A stretch of 64,000 nucleotides of DNA from Sphingobium sp. Z007 (GTDB lineage: Bacteria > Pseudomonadota > Alphaproteobacteria > Sphingomonadales > Sphingomonadaceae), in assembly GCF_900013425.1 (NCBI RefSeq), contig NZ_FBXK01000001.1, forward strand, positions 40,001-104,000. Reading direction: 5' to 3'. The translations under genes and the position numbers were made by a program. The number at the start of each line of letters is the position of its first letter. Positions within the stretch are counted from its first letter, which is position 1. The notes below the pieces were generated by a model. That model was not told where the DNA came from. It ran no database searches and saw only the letters and a program-made list of their open reading frames with translations. Below are positions 44,229 to 52,806 of the stretch, in pieces.

Positions 44229-45155
44229 ATGGCTTTGCTTTACACATCTGATCCCGAACGCGGTCGCATCTGGCGCGCGATTTTCGCGGATGAGGCGCCC
44301 GATATCGGCTTTGTCGATCCGTCCGAATCCTATGATCCGGCCTCTATCCGCTATCTGGCCGCGTGGGCGCCATCGGCCGCGTTAATCGATAGCCTGCCGA
44401 ATCTCGACCTGCTTTTTTCGATCGGCGCGGGGATAGACCAGTTCAACATGGACGCGCTGCCGCCCCATGTCCGTGTCGTGCGCATGATAGAGCCGGGGAT
44501 CGTCGCGGGCATGGTCGAATATGCCACCATGGCGGTGCTGGCGCTGCACAGGAACCTGATCGACTATGGCATCGCGCGGAAGCATGCGCGCTGGACGCCG
44601 ATCAAGCTGGTGTCCGCGGGCGAGCGGCGGATCGGCGTAATGGGACTGGGCAATCTGGGCCAGGCGGTGTTGGGCGCATTGCGGCCGTTCGGCTTTCCGC
44701 TGTCGGGATGGAGCCGGTCGGCCCGTGCGATCGACGGGGTCGATTGCCATGCGGGCGAGGCGGCGTTGCCGGGCTTTCTGGCGGGTTGCGACATATTGAT
44801 CTGCCTGCTGCCGCTGACCGTCGAGACGCGCGGCATTTTGTGCCGGGATACGTTGTCGCAACTGCCGCGCGGGGCTGCGCTGATCAATGTCGGTCGCGGC
44901 GGACATCTGGTGGAGCAGGATCTGCTGTCCCTGCTGGATGACGGGCATCTTTCCGGCGCGGTGCTGGATGTGACCGAGCCGGAGCCGCTGCCGACCGGCC
45001 ACCCCTTCTGGACGCATCCGCGCATCCTGCTGACGCCGCATGTCGCCAGCATGACCCGCCCGGATGGCGCGGCGCGCGCGCTGATCGCCAATATCCGGCG
45101 CTTTGCCGACGGCCAGCCGATGCACGGCGAGGTCGCGCGCGACCGGGGCTATTGA
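44229..45155 (+). CDS. D-2-hydroxyacid dehydrogenase (glyoxylate/hydroxypyruvate reductase A type)
   Basis: NAD(P)H-dependent reduction of a 2-ketoacid such as glyoxylate. The 308 residues carry the nucleotide motif GVMGLGNLGQA, then catalytic Arg in INVGRGGHLVE, Glu in DVTEPEPLP and His in LTPHVASMT. It is of the short GhrA type. GGAAGG precedes ATG 44229. It lies between the receptor terminator and the amine-oxidation operon, with 236 nt to the next gene. Reduction of a ketoacid released by the oxidases downstream is a reasonable role. Confidence 0.92.
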   Translation: MALLYTSDPERGRIWRAIFADEAPDIGFVDPSESYDPASIRYLAAWAPSAALIDSLPNLDLLFSIGAGIDQFNMDALPPHVRVVRMIEPGIVAGMVEYATMAVLALHRNLIDYGIARKHARWTPIKLVSAGERRIGVMGLGNLGQAVLGALRPFGFPLSGWSRSARAIDGVDCHAGEAALPGFLAGCDILICLLPLTVETRGILCRDTLSQLPRGAALINVGRGGHLVEQDLLSLLDDGHLSGAVLDVTEPEPLPTGHPFWTHPRILLTPHVASMTRPDGAARALIANIRRFADGQPMHGEVARDRGY

Positions 45156-45391
45156 CGCGCGACATGCCATGCCGCGCCAGCCAGCAAGGATAGCAAAAGC
45201 GGCGGATCGCGGGCGGCGATTATGGTCATGATCGATCGCGGCAGGCTATGCCGAATGCATGTTGATAAAAGCCTATAATCTGCGCTCGCCTTTCAAAAAA
45301 TGGGCTTCATGTTCCGGTGCAGCCATGTCGTAATGCTGTTGTCACACGGCCCCAGCGGCCACCTGTAGAACCCGCAAAGGACGCTTCGCCG

Positions 45392-46060
45392 ATGCCCAAT
45401 TTCCGGCCCAAATATATCAGCTTCGACTGCTATGGCACGCTGACCCGTTTCCGCATGACCGAAATGGCGACCGCCTTCATGGCCGACCGGATCGCTGCGG
45501 AGAAGCTGCCCGCTTTCTGCAAGGATTGGGGGGCATACCGCTTCGACCAGGTGATGGGCGACTGGGAACCCTATCAGGAGATCATCCGCAATTCGCTGCG
45601 CCGGACGTGCGAGAAATGGGGCGTCGCTTATAACGAAGCCGATGCCGATGCCGTTTACGCCGCTGTGCCCACCTGGGGTCCGCATGACGATGTGGCCGGG
45701 GGCCTCAGCCAGATCGGCGACAAGATTCCGCTGGTCATCCTCTCCAACGCGATGAACGATCAGATCCATCACAATGTCGCGATGCTGGGCGCGCCGTTCC
45801 ACGCGGTCTATACCGCGCAGATGGCGCAGGCGTACAAGCCGCGAATGCAAGCGTTCGAATATATGTTCGACCAGCTAGGCGCGAACCCGGAAGAGATGAT
45901 GCATGTCTCCTCCAGCTTCCGCTACGACCAGAACACGGCGACCGACCTGCATTTCGGATGCCGCGTGTTCGTGGGGCGCGGGCATGAGCCGTCCAACCCC
46001 TTCTACCGCGATGTCGAAATTCCCCATATCGGTTGCCTGCCGGCGGTCGTGGGTCTCTGA
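45392..46060 (+). CDS. HAD-superfamily hydrolase, haloacid-dehalogenase type II-like
   Basis: A cytosolic 222-residue HAD protein. Motif I is SFDCYGTLT with the nucleophilic Asp, motif II is ILSNAMND, and the motif III Lys is in YKPRMQAF; the acid motif near VSSSFRYDQNTATDL resembles the SSxxWD region of 2-haloacid dehalogenases but with Phe-Arg-Tyr. The substrate could be a phosphate ester or 2-haloacid. It heads a long overlapping operon, with a 7-nt gap to the amine oxidase. A -10-like TATAAT lies at 45274. Confidence 0.88.
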   Translation: MPNFRPKYISFDCYGTLTRFRMTEMATAFMADRIAAEKLPAFCKDWGAYRFDQVMGDWEPYQEIIRNSLRRTCEKWGVAYNEADADAVYAAVPTWGPHDDVAGGLSQIGDKIPLVILSNAMNDQIHHNVAMLGAPFHAVYTAQMAQAYKPRMQAFEYMFDQLGANPEEMMHVSSSFRYDQNTATDLHFGCRVFVGRGHEPSNPFYRDVEIPHIGCLPAVVGL

Positions 46061-46067
46061 TCGGGCG

Positions 46068-47351
46068 ATGACCGCTTCCCCCCTCTCCTACTGGCTCGCC
46101 AGCGCGCCCGCCTTCACCGGCGGGGCGGAGGGCGGGGTCGATGGTTTGGCGGACGTCGCCATCATCGGCGGCGGCTTTACCGGGCTGTCGGCGGCGCTGG
46201 CGCTGGCGAAGCGCGGCGCGCGTGTCGTATTGCTGGAGAAAGGTCGCGTCGTCGGCGAGGCTTCGGGGCGCAACGGGGGCCAGTGCAATAATGGCACGGC
46301 CCAGGATTATGGCGCTTTGTCCGCCCGGTTTGGCAAGGATATCGCCAAGGCCTATTATCGCGCCCATTGCGATGCCGTCGATACCGTCGAGCGGCTAGCG
46401 CGCGAGGAGGGCATCGATTGCAACTTCAATCGGTGCGGCCGGATGAAGCTGGCGGCCAAGCCGGCCCATTATGACAAGCTGGTGCGGGCGCATGATTTGC
46501 TGGCCGCCGAGGTCGATACCAATGTCCGGCTGGTGCCGCCTACAAGCATTCGCGACGAAGTGGGATCGGACGCCTTCCACGGCGCGCTGGTCCAGACGAC
46601 CAGTGCGCAGGTGCATCCCGCCCTGTTCGGCGTGGGACTGGCCGAGGCGGCGGCGCGGGCCGGGGCGCGGATATATGAGGGGGCCGACGTCACCGATTTC
46701 CAGCGCGTGGCCGAAGGTTGGCGTGTGACGTCTTCGCGCGGGACGGTGACGGCGAAGCAACTGCTGGTCGCTACCGGCGGCGCACCGGCTGTCGGCCCCT
46801 TCGGTTTCTTCCGTCGGCGGATCGTGTCGGTCGGCAGCTTCATCATCGCGACCGAGCGGCTGGACGATGCGCTGATCGACCGGCTGCTGCCGGGGCGGCG
46901 CAATTATGTGACCAGCAAGAATATCGGCAATTATTTCCGGCTGGCCCCCGACAACCGCCTGATCTTCGGCGGGCGGGCGCGCTTTGCGATCAGCGATCCG
47001 CGATCGGACGCGAAGAGCGGGCTGATATTGGAACAGGCGATGGGCGATATGTTCCCGGCGTTGAAGGGCGTGGGCATCGACCATGTGTGGGGCGGGATGG
47101 TGGACCTGACCGCCGATCGCCTGCCGCGCGCGGGGGAGACGGACGGGCTCTATTATTCGATGGGCTATAGCGGCCATGGCGTGCAGATGGCGACCCATAT
47201 GGGGCAGCAGATGGCGCGGGTGATGAGCGGCGCGCCGGATGCCAATCCTTGGGCCGGGCTGGATTGGCCCAGCGTGCCGGGCCATTTCGGCAAGCCCTGG
47301 TTCCTGCCGTTGGTGGGGCTGTGGTATAAATGGCAGGACGTCATCCATTGA
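46068..47351 (+). CDS. FAD-dependent amine oxidase, gamma-glutamylputrescine oxidase-like
   Basis: A D-amino-acid-oxidase-fold flavoprotein of 427 residues. It has VAIIGGGFTGLSAALALA, EASGRNGGQCNNG (the GRNGGQ of PuuB), RLAPDNRLIFGGRARF and YSMGYSGHGVQMATHMGQQ, the same landmarks as E. coli PuuB. It should oxidise a primary or secondary amine to an aldehyde plus ammonia or an amine. Its stop overlaps the start of the binding protein (TGATG), so import and oxidation are coupled. Confidence 0.88.
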   Translation: MTASPLSYWLASAPAFTGGAEGGVDGLADVAIIGGGFTGLSAALALAKRGARVVLLEKGRVVGEASGRNGGQCNNGTAQDYGALSARFGKDIAKAYYRAHCDAVDTVERLAREEGIDCNFNRCGRMKLAAKPAHYDKLVRAHDLLAAEVDTNVRLVPPTSIRDEVGSDAFHGALVQTTSAQVHPALFGVGLAEAAARAGARIYEGADVTDFQRVAEGWRVTSSRGTVTAKQLLVATGGAPAVGPFGFFRRRIVSVGSFIIATERLDDALIDRLLPGRRNYVTSKNIGNYFRLAPDNRLIFGGRARFAISDPRSDAKSGLILEQAMGDMFPALKGVGIDHVWGGMVDLTADRLPRAGETDGLYYSMGYSGHGVQMATHMGQQMARVMSGAPDANPWAGLDWPSVPGHFGKPWFLPLVGLWYKWQDVIH

Positions 47352-48892
47352 TGGACGCGATGTCGCCCTTTTCCAGAAGGGATTTGATCGGCGCTGGGCT
47401 TGGCCTTGGCGCCGGGCTGATACTGCCAGATGGCGCGCTGGCCGCAGCGAAGCCCCGGCAGGGCGGACGCATCCGCGTCGCCAGCCTGTCCAGTTCTACC
47501 GCGGATACGCTCGATCCGGCCAAGGGTGCGCTGTCGACCGATTATATTCGCCATTATATGTTCTATAGCGGGCTGACGGTGCTGGACCGTGGGCTTGTTG
47601 CGCGGCCGGCGCTGGCCGAGCGGATGGAGAGCGCGGACCAGATCGCCTGGCATGTGCGGTTGCGCAAGGGCGTGACGTTCCATGACGGCGCGGACCTGAC
47701 CGCCGCCGATGTCGTGTGGTCGCTCCTGCGGCACAAGGATGCGGCGGTGGGGTCCAAGATGGCGCAGATCGCCGAGCAGTTCGCGCAGGTCAAGGCGACC
47801 GGGCGGCATGACCTCACCATCCGCCTGACCGGACCCAATGCGGATTTGCCGACCATATTGGCGCAGTCCCATTTCCTGATCCTGCGGGCGGGCACGCGCG
47901 ATTTCCGCACGGCCAACGGCACCGGCCCCTATCTGTGCGCGCAGTTCCGGCCGGGCGTGCGGACGCTGGCGCGGCGCAACCCGAATTACTGGAAGCCGGG
48001 CAAACCCTATCTGGACGAGATCGAACTGATCGGGATTCCCGATGAGGTCAGCCGGGTCAATGCGCTGTTGTCGGGCGACGTCCATCTGGTGATCGCGGTC
48101 AATCCGCGATCGACCAAGCGGATCATGGCGTCGCGCGGCCATGCGCTGCTGGAAACCCAGTCGGGCCTCTACACCAACCTCATCATGCAGCAGCGGCAGT
48201 TGCCGACCGGTAACCCGCACTTCGTCGCGGCGATGCAATATCTGCTGGACCGGCCGCTGATCAAGCGGGCGTTGTATCGTGGATATGCGACGATCGCCAA
48301 CGACCAGCCGATCCCGCCCTTCCACCCCTATTATCGCGCCGACCTGCCGCAGCGCAGCCTCGATCTGGACAAGGCGAAATGGCATTTGCAGCGCGCCGGG
48401 CTGACGGGCGTCCGCCTGCCGGTCTATGCGTCGCCCGCCGCCGACGGATCGGTCGACATGGCGTCGATCTTGCAGGAATATGGGTCGCGCGTGGGGTTGA
48501 AGCTGGCGGTCAACCGCGTGCCGGGCGATGGATACTGGTCGACCCATTGGATGAAGCATCCGCTGGGTTTCGGCAACACCAACCCGCGCCCGACCGCCGA
48601 CCTGCTGTTCAGCCTGTTCTACAAGTCCGACGCGGCGTGGAACGAGAGCGGGTGGAAGAATCCACGCTTCGACCGGCTGCTGCTGGAAGCGCGGGGCGAG
48701 GCCGACCAGCCGCGGCGCAAGCAGCTTTATGGCGAGATGCAGGGGCTGGTGCGGGACCATTGTGGGGTCGGCATCCCGGTGTTCATCAGCCTGATCGATG
48801 GCTATGACCGGCGGTTGAAGGGGCTGTATCCTGTCTCGCTGGGTGGCCTGATGGGCTATCAGTTCGCTGAACATGTGTGGTGGGAAGGCTGA
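47351..48892 (+). CDS. ABC transporter substrate-binding protein, family 5 (dipeptide/opine type)
   Basis: A periplasmic receptor of 513 residues with a Tat signal (FSRRDLIGAGLGLGAGLILP). Family-5 features include FHDGADLTAADVVWSL and NPNYWKPGKPYLDEIELI. It should catch a peptide, opine or similar cation-bearing ligand and hand it to the two permeases that follow. Both ends overlap neighbouring genes by TGATG. Tat rather than Sec export is unusual for this family but found in sphingomonads. Confidence 0.93.
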   Translation: MDAMSPFSRRDLIGAGLGLGAGLILPDGALAAAKPRQGGRIRVASLSSSTADTLDPAKGALSTDYIRHYMFYSGLTVLDRGLVARPALAERMESADQIAWHVRLRKGVTFHDGADLTAADVVWSLLRHKDAAVGSKMAQIAEQFAQVKATGRHDLTIRLTGPNADLPTILAQSHFLILRAGTRDFRTANGTGPYLCAQFRPGVRTLARRNPNYWKPGKPYLDEIELIGIPDEVSRVNALLSGDVHLVIAVNPRSTKRIMASRGHALLETQSGLYTNLIMQQRQLPTGNPHFVAAMQYLLDRPLIKRALYRGYATIANDQPIPPFHPYYRADLPQRSLDLDKAKWHLQRAGLTGVRLPVYASPAADGSVDMASILQEYGSRVGLKLAVNRVPGDGYWSTHWMKHPLGFGNTNPRPTADLLFSLFYKSDAAWNESGWKNPRFDRLLLEARGEADQPRRKQLYGEMQGLVRDHCGVGIPVFISLIDGYDRRLKGLYPVSLGGLMGYQFAEHVWWEG

Positions 48893-49872
48893 TGGCGGGC
48901 GCGTCTTCCCAAAGCGGCGTGAAGGCCGCGCTGAGCCTGACGGCCAAGCGGTTCGCATCGTCGCTGCTGACGCTGTTGCTGGTGTCGGTGACGATCTTCG
49001 TCATTGCGCAGCTGCTGCCTGGCGACGCGGCGCAGGAAGCGCTGGGGCAGAGCGCGACGGCGGAACAGATTGCGGCGTTGCGGCATGAAATGGGGTTGGA
49101 TCGGCCCGCTTATGCGCGATACGGCAGTTGGCTGACAGGCATGGTCAGCGGCGATCCGGGGCAGTCGATGGTCGCCAACATGCCGGTGGCAGAGGTGATT
49201 TCCAGCCGGTTGCCCAATAGCCTGCTGCTGGCCGCACTGACCGCGTTGGTAGCGGTGCCGGTGGCGCTGGCGATCGGCATTGGATCGGCGATGAACCGGG
49301 GCGGACGGATCGACCGGGCGCTCAATATCGCCACCCTCTCCATGGTGGCGGTGCCGGAGTTTCTGGTCGCGACGATCGCTGTGCTGATCTTCTCGGTGAA
49401 GCTGCGCTGGTTGCCTTCCATCGCTCTGGTATCGGACGACATGACATGGGGCGAGTATCTGCCCGGCGTCGCGATGCCGATCCTGACGTTGAGCGTGGTC
49501 GTGATCGCGCAGATGGCGCGGATGACGCGGGCGGCGGTGATCGACCAGATGGACCGGCCCTATGTCGAGATGGCGGTGCTGAAAGGCGTCGCGCCGGTGC
49601 AGGTGGTGCTGAAACACATCATGCCCAATGCGATCGCGCCGATCGTGAACGCGATGGCGCTCAGCCTGTCCTACCTGCTTGGCGGGGCGGTGATTGTGGA
49701 GACGATTTTCAACTATCCCGGCCTCGCGAGCCTGATGGTCAATGCCGTCACCAGCCGCGACATGCCCCTGTTGCAGGCGTGCGCGATGATATTTTGCGCC
49801 GCCTATCTCCTTTTGATGCTGATTGCGGATGTCACCGCGATATTGGCCAATCCGAGGTTGCGCGCGCAATGA
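48892..49872 (+). CDS. ABC transporter permease, DppB-like
   Basis: An inner-membrane permease of 326 residues and six segments. It shows the DppB opening (LLTLLLVSVTIFVIAQLLPGD), HEMGLDRPAYARYGSWL and the EAA loop (EMAVLKGVAPVQVVLKHIMPNA). It pairs with the DppC-like permease, whose start overlaps its stop (ATGA). Confidence 0.95.
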   Translation: MAGASSQSGVKAALSLTAKRFASSLLTLLLVSVTIFVIAQLLPGDAAQEALGQSATAEQIAALRHEMGLDRPAYARYGSWLTGMVSGDPGQSMVANMPVAEVISSRLPNSLLLAALTALVAVPVALAIGIGSAMNRGGRIDRALNIATLSMVAVPEFLVATIAVLIFSVKLRWLPSIALVSDDMTWGEYLPGVAMPILTLSVVVIAQMARMTRAAVIDQMDRPYVEMAVLKGVAPVQVVLKHIMPNAIAPIVNAMALSLSYLLGGAVIVETIFNYPGLASLMVNAVTSRDMPLLQACAMIFCAAYLLLMLIADVTAILANPRLRAQ

Positions 49873-50696
49873 TCGCTTCCGCTTTCCGTCGGGCCAAAGC
49901 CCTGCCGTTATCGGGCAAGGTCGGGTTGGTGCTGGTCGTCTTCTGGTTGGCTGTCGCGCTGTTCGGGCCGATGCTGGCGCCCTATCCGGTGGGCGCGTTC
50001 GTCGCCTATGATGTGTTTGACGGGCAGTCGGCCACGCACTGGCTGGGCAGCGACTATCTGGGCCGCGATGTGCTGAGCCGGTTGCTGTCTGGCGCGCGCT
50101 ATACCGTGGGGCTGGCGGCGGCGGCGGCCATGCTGGCGAGCGCGACGGGCACGGCGCTGGCGCTGACCGCCGCCGTGGGTGGCGCGAAGGTCGATGAGCC
50201 GCTGTCGCGCTTCATGGACATGTTGATTTCGATTCCGTCCAAGATTTTCTCGCTGGTGCTGGTCGCGGCGTTCGGCTCCTTGCTGCCGCTGCTGCTGCTG
50301 ATCGCAGCGATCACCTATGTGCCGGGCAATTATCGGATTGCCCGCGCGCTGGCGGTGAACCTGGCGCAGATGGATTATGTGCAGGTGGCCAGGGCGCGCG
50401 GCGAAGGACGGTTCCATATCGCCATCACGGAAATATTGCCCAACATGATCCACCCGCTGCTGGCTGATTTCGGCCTGCGCTTCGTGTTCATCGTGCTGCT
50501 GCTGTCGGGGCTGTCCTTCCTGGGGCTGGGCGTGCAGCCGCCCGACGCCGACCTGGGGTCGCTGGTGCGCGAGAATATTTCCGGGCTGGGCGAAGGGGCG
50601 CTGGCGATACTGGCGCCGGCGGTGGCGATCGCGACTTTGACGGTAGGCGTGAACCTGCTGATCGACGCGCTACCGGGACGGGGGAAAGGGCGATGA
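49869..50696 (+). CDS. ABC transporter permease, DppC-like
   Basis: An inner-membrane permease of 275 residues. The DppC features are FGPMLAPYPVG, THWLGSDYLGRDVLSRLLSGAR and the EAA loop QVARARGEGRFHIAITEILPN. The start at 49869 overlaps the previous stop and the stop overlaps the ATPase start, so all transporter subunits are translationally coupled. Confidence 0.95.
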   Translation: MIASAFRRAKALPLSGKVGLVLVVFWLAVALFGPMLAPYPVGAFVAYDVFDGQSATHWLGSDYLGRDVLSRLLSGARYTVGLAAAAAMLASATGTALALTAAVGGAKVDEPLSRFMDMLISIPSKIFSLVLVAAFGSLLPLLLLIAAITYVPGNYRIARALAVNLAQMDYVQVARARGEGRFHIAITEILPNMIHPLLADFGLRFVFIVLLLSGLSFLGLGVQPPDADLGSLVRENISGLGEGALAILAPAVAIATLTVGVNLLIDALPGRGKGR

Positions 50697-52504
50697 GCGA
50701 TAGACCCCATGTCGAGGTCAAAGGCCTGACCGTCACGGCGCGCAATGCGGGGGGGGGGAGCTTTCCAATCGTCAGCGGCGTCGATTTCGCGTTGCAGCGC
50801 GGCGAGGTGCTGGCGCTGATCGGGGAAAGCGGGTCGGGCAAGACGACGATCGCGCTGACATTGCTGGGTCATGCGCGGCCCGGCGCGACCATCGCGGGAG
50901 GTAGCATCCGCGTGGGTGACGCGGAGATTACAAAGCTGGACCGCAGCGCGCTGGCGCAGTTACGTGGGAACCGCATCGCCTATATCGCGCAAAGCGCCGC
51001 GTCGGCGTTCAACCCGTCGCGCACGATCATGGATCAGGTTATCGAACCGGCGATGGTCCATGGCCTGATGTCGCGCGCTGCGGCCGAGGCGAAAGCGGTC
51101 GATCTGTTCCGCGCGCTGGCCCTCCCCTTCCCCGACAGGATCGGCGCGCGATACCCGCATCAGCTGTCGGGCGGGCAGTTGCAAAGGCTGATGGCGGCGA
51201 TGGCGCTGATCACCGACCCCGAACTGGTGATATTGGACGAGCCGACCACGGCACTGGACGTGACGACGCAGATCGAGGTGCTGCGCGCGTTCAAGGCGGT
51301 GGTGCTGGAGCGCGGGGCGACCGCCATCTATGTGTCGCACGACCTGGCCGTCGTCGCGCAGATGGCCGACCAGATCGTCGTGCTGAGCCAGGGACGCATC
51401 CGTGAGGCCGGGGCCGCGGCGCAAATCCTGCACGCGCCGGCCGATGATTATACAAGGACGCTGATGGCCGCGGCGCGGCCGGCGATCCGGCTGACATCTG
51501 CCAAGGTGGAACTTCCTGCCGCTGCCCCGCTGCTGGAAATCCGCAACGTGGCGGCGGGCTATGGCAAGATCGGCAAGGATGGCTTGCCGCGCGTGCCGGT
51601 GCTGCGCGACATCAACCTGACGATCGAGCGTGGCGGGACTTTGGGCGTGATCGGGGAAAGCGGGTCGGGCAAATCGACCATTGCGCGGGTTATCGCCGGG
51701 CTGCTGCCGCCATCCAGTGGGCAGGTGCTGCTGGACGGCGCGCCGTTGCCGCCGGGGCTGGACGGGCGCAGTCGCGAGCAGTTTCGCCGTATTCAACTGG
51801 TGTTCCAGAATGCCGATACGGCGCTTAATCCCGCGCACAGCGTGGGGCAGATATTGGCGCGGCCGCTGGCCTTCTATGCCGGGTTGAAGGGCAATGCCGC
51901 GCATCTGCGGGTGCTGGAACTGCTGGACCTCATTCGCCTGCCCGCCAGTTTGATCGACCGCAATATCGGCGGCCTGTCGGGTGGGCAAAAGCAGCGTGTC
52001 AACCTGGCCCGCGCGCTGGCCGCCGACCCGCAGATCATCCTGTGCGACGAGGTGACGTCTGCGCTCGATACGGTCGTGGGCGCGGCTATCCTGGAGCTGA
52101 TGGCGGAGCTGCGGCGGGAACTGGGCATCGCGACGATGTTCATCAGCCACGATATTTCGACTGTGCGGGCGATTTGCGACGATATCCTGGTCCTCTATTC
52201 GGGGACCATGGTCGAGACGGGACCGCGCGCGGCGTTCGCCACTGCCCCCTTCCATCCCTATACCGACCTGCTGATCGGATCGGTGCCAGAAATGCGCGCG
52301 GGGTGGCTGGAGGAAAGCCACGCCGGCGCTGCGCCGCCGCCGATCGGCGCGGTCGGCGATCATCCCGACCTGTGCCATTTCCTGCCGCGCTGCGCTGCGC
52401 GGGTGGACGGCCTGTGCAACATCACCCCGCCGCCCCGCCACGGGCTGGATAAGGGAAGCCGCATATTGTGCCATCATGGAGATGAAAGTTTGATCCCGTC
52501 ATGA
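50693..52504 (+). CDS. ABC transporter ATPase, fused DppD-DppF
   Basis: A double ATPase of 603 residues replacing the usual two proteins. The first half has Walker A GESGSGKTT, signature LSGGQLQR and Walker B LVILDEPTTALD. The second has GESGSGKST, LSGGQKQR and IILCDEVTSALD. The C-terminus carries the Cys-rich oligopeptide-ATPase tail (CHFLPRCA). A run of ten G (50749-50758) encodes Gly20-22 near the N-terminus and is a possible slippage site. It overlaps both neighbours by ATGA. Confidence 0.95.
   Translation: MSDRPHVEVKGLTVTARNAGGGSFPIVSGVDFALQRGEVLALIGESGSGKTTIALTLLGHARPGATIAGGSIRVGDAEITKLDRSALAQLRGNRIAYIAQSAASAFNPSRTIMDQVIEPAMVHGLMSRAAAEAKAVDLFRALALPFPDRIGARYPHQLSGGQLQRLMAAMALITDPELVILDEPTTALDVTTQIEVLRAFKAVVLERGATAIYVSHDLAVVAQMADQIVVLSQGRIREAGAAAQILHAPADDYTRTLMAAARPAIRLTSAKVELPAAAPLLEIRNVAAGYGKIGKDGLPRVPVLRDINLTIERGGTLGVIGESGSGKSTIARVIAGLLPPSSGQVLLDGAPLPPGLDGRSREQFRRIQLVFQNADTALNPAHSVGQILARPLAFYAGLKGNAAHLRVLELLDLIRLPASLIDRNIGGLSGGQKQRVNLARALAADPQIILCDEVTSALDTVVGAAILELMAELRRELGIATMFISHDISTVRAICDDILVLYSGTMVETGPRAAFATAPFHPYTDLLIGSVPEMRAGWLEESHAGAAPPPIGAVGDHPDLCHFLPRCAARVDGLCNITPPPRHGLDKGSRILCHHGDESLIPS
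50749..50758 (+). repeat. Poly-G tract (10 G) in ATPase gene
   Basis: Ten consecutive G within codons 19-22. Gain or loss of one base would frameshift the ATPase near its start. The same tract could also reflect a sequencing-prone site; the frame here is intact. Confidence 0.9.
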
Positions 52505-52806
52505 GCCGGTTCGTTCGACTGGGCGAAACTGATCGCCCGCCCGTGACCCTGCATGTCGATGGCGCGCCCGTCGCAGCGATGGAGGGCGACACGGTGATGG
52601 TCGCGCTGCTCAGCGCGGGCGGCACGCTGCGCCAGAGCGAGTTCGGGCCGGAGAAGCGGGCCGGATTCTGTTTGATGGGGGCATGCCAGGATTGCTGGGT
52701 GTGGACCGAGAGTGGCGACCGCCTGCGCGCCTGTTCCACCCTGGCCGCGTCGGGCCAGCGTATCATCACCAGCCAGCCGGGGGCGTCATGGCCGAACCAC
52801 GTATAA
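52501..52806 (+). CDS. Small [2Fe-2S] protein, HcnA/opine-oxidase gamma-like
   Basis: A 101-residue ferredoxin-like subunit. It has a β-grasp fold and cluster Cys in GFCLMGACQDCWV and RACST, the pattern of HcnA and of the small subunits of opine, sarcosine and hydroxyproline dehydrogenases. It probably sits between the two flavoproteins encoded next. The start overlaps the ATPase stop and the end overlaps the next start by 19 nt. Confidence 0.9.
   Translation: MSRFVRLGETDRPPVTLHVDGAPVAAMEGDTVMVALLSAGGTLRQSEFGPEKRAGFCLMGACQDCWVWTESGDRLRACSTLAASGQRIITSQPGASWPNHV

Noticed and set aside
45251..45279. Promoter with TTGATA and TATAAT before the HAD gene
   Set aside because: The two hexamers are only 6 nt apart, so they cannot form one sigma-70 promoter; only the -10-like element is mentioned.
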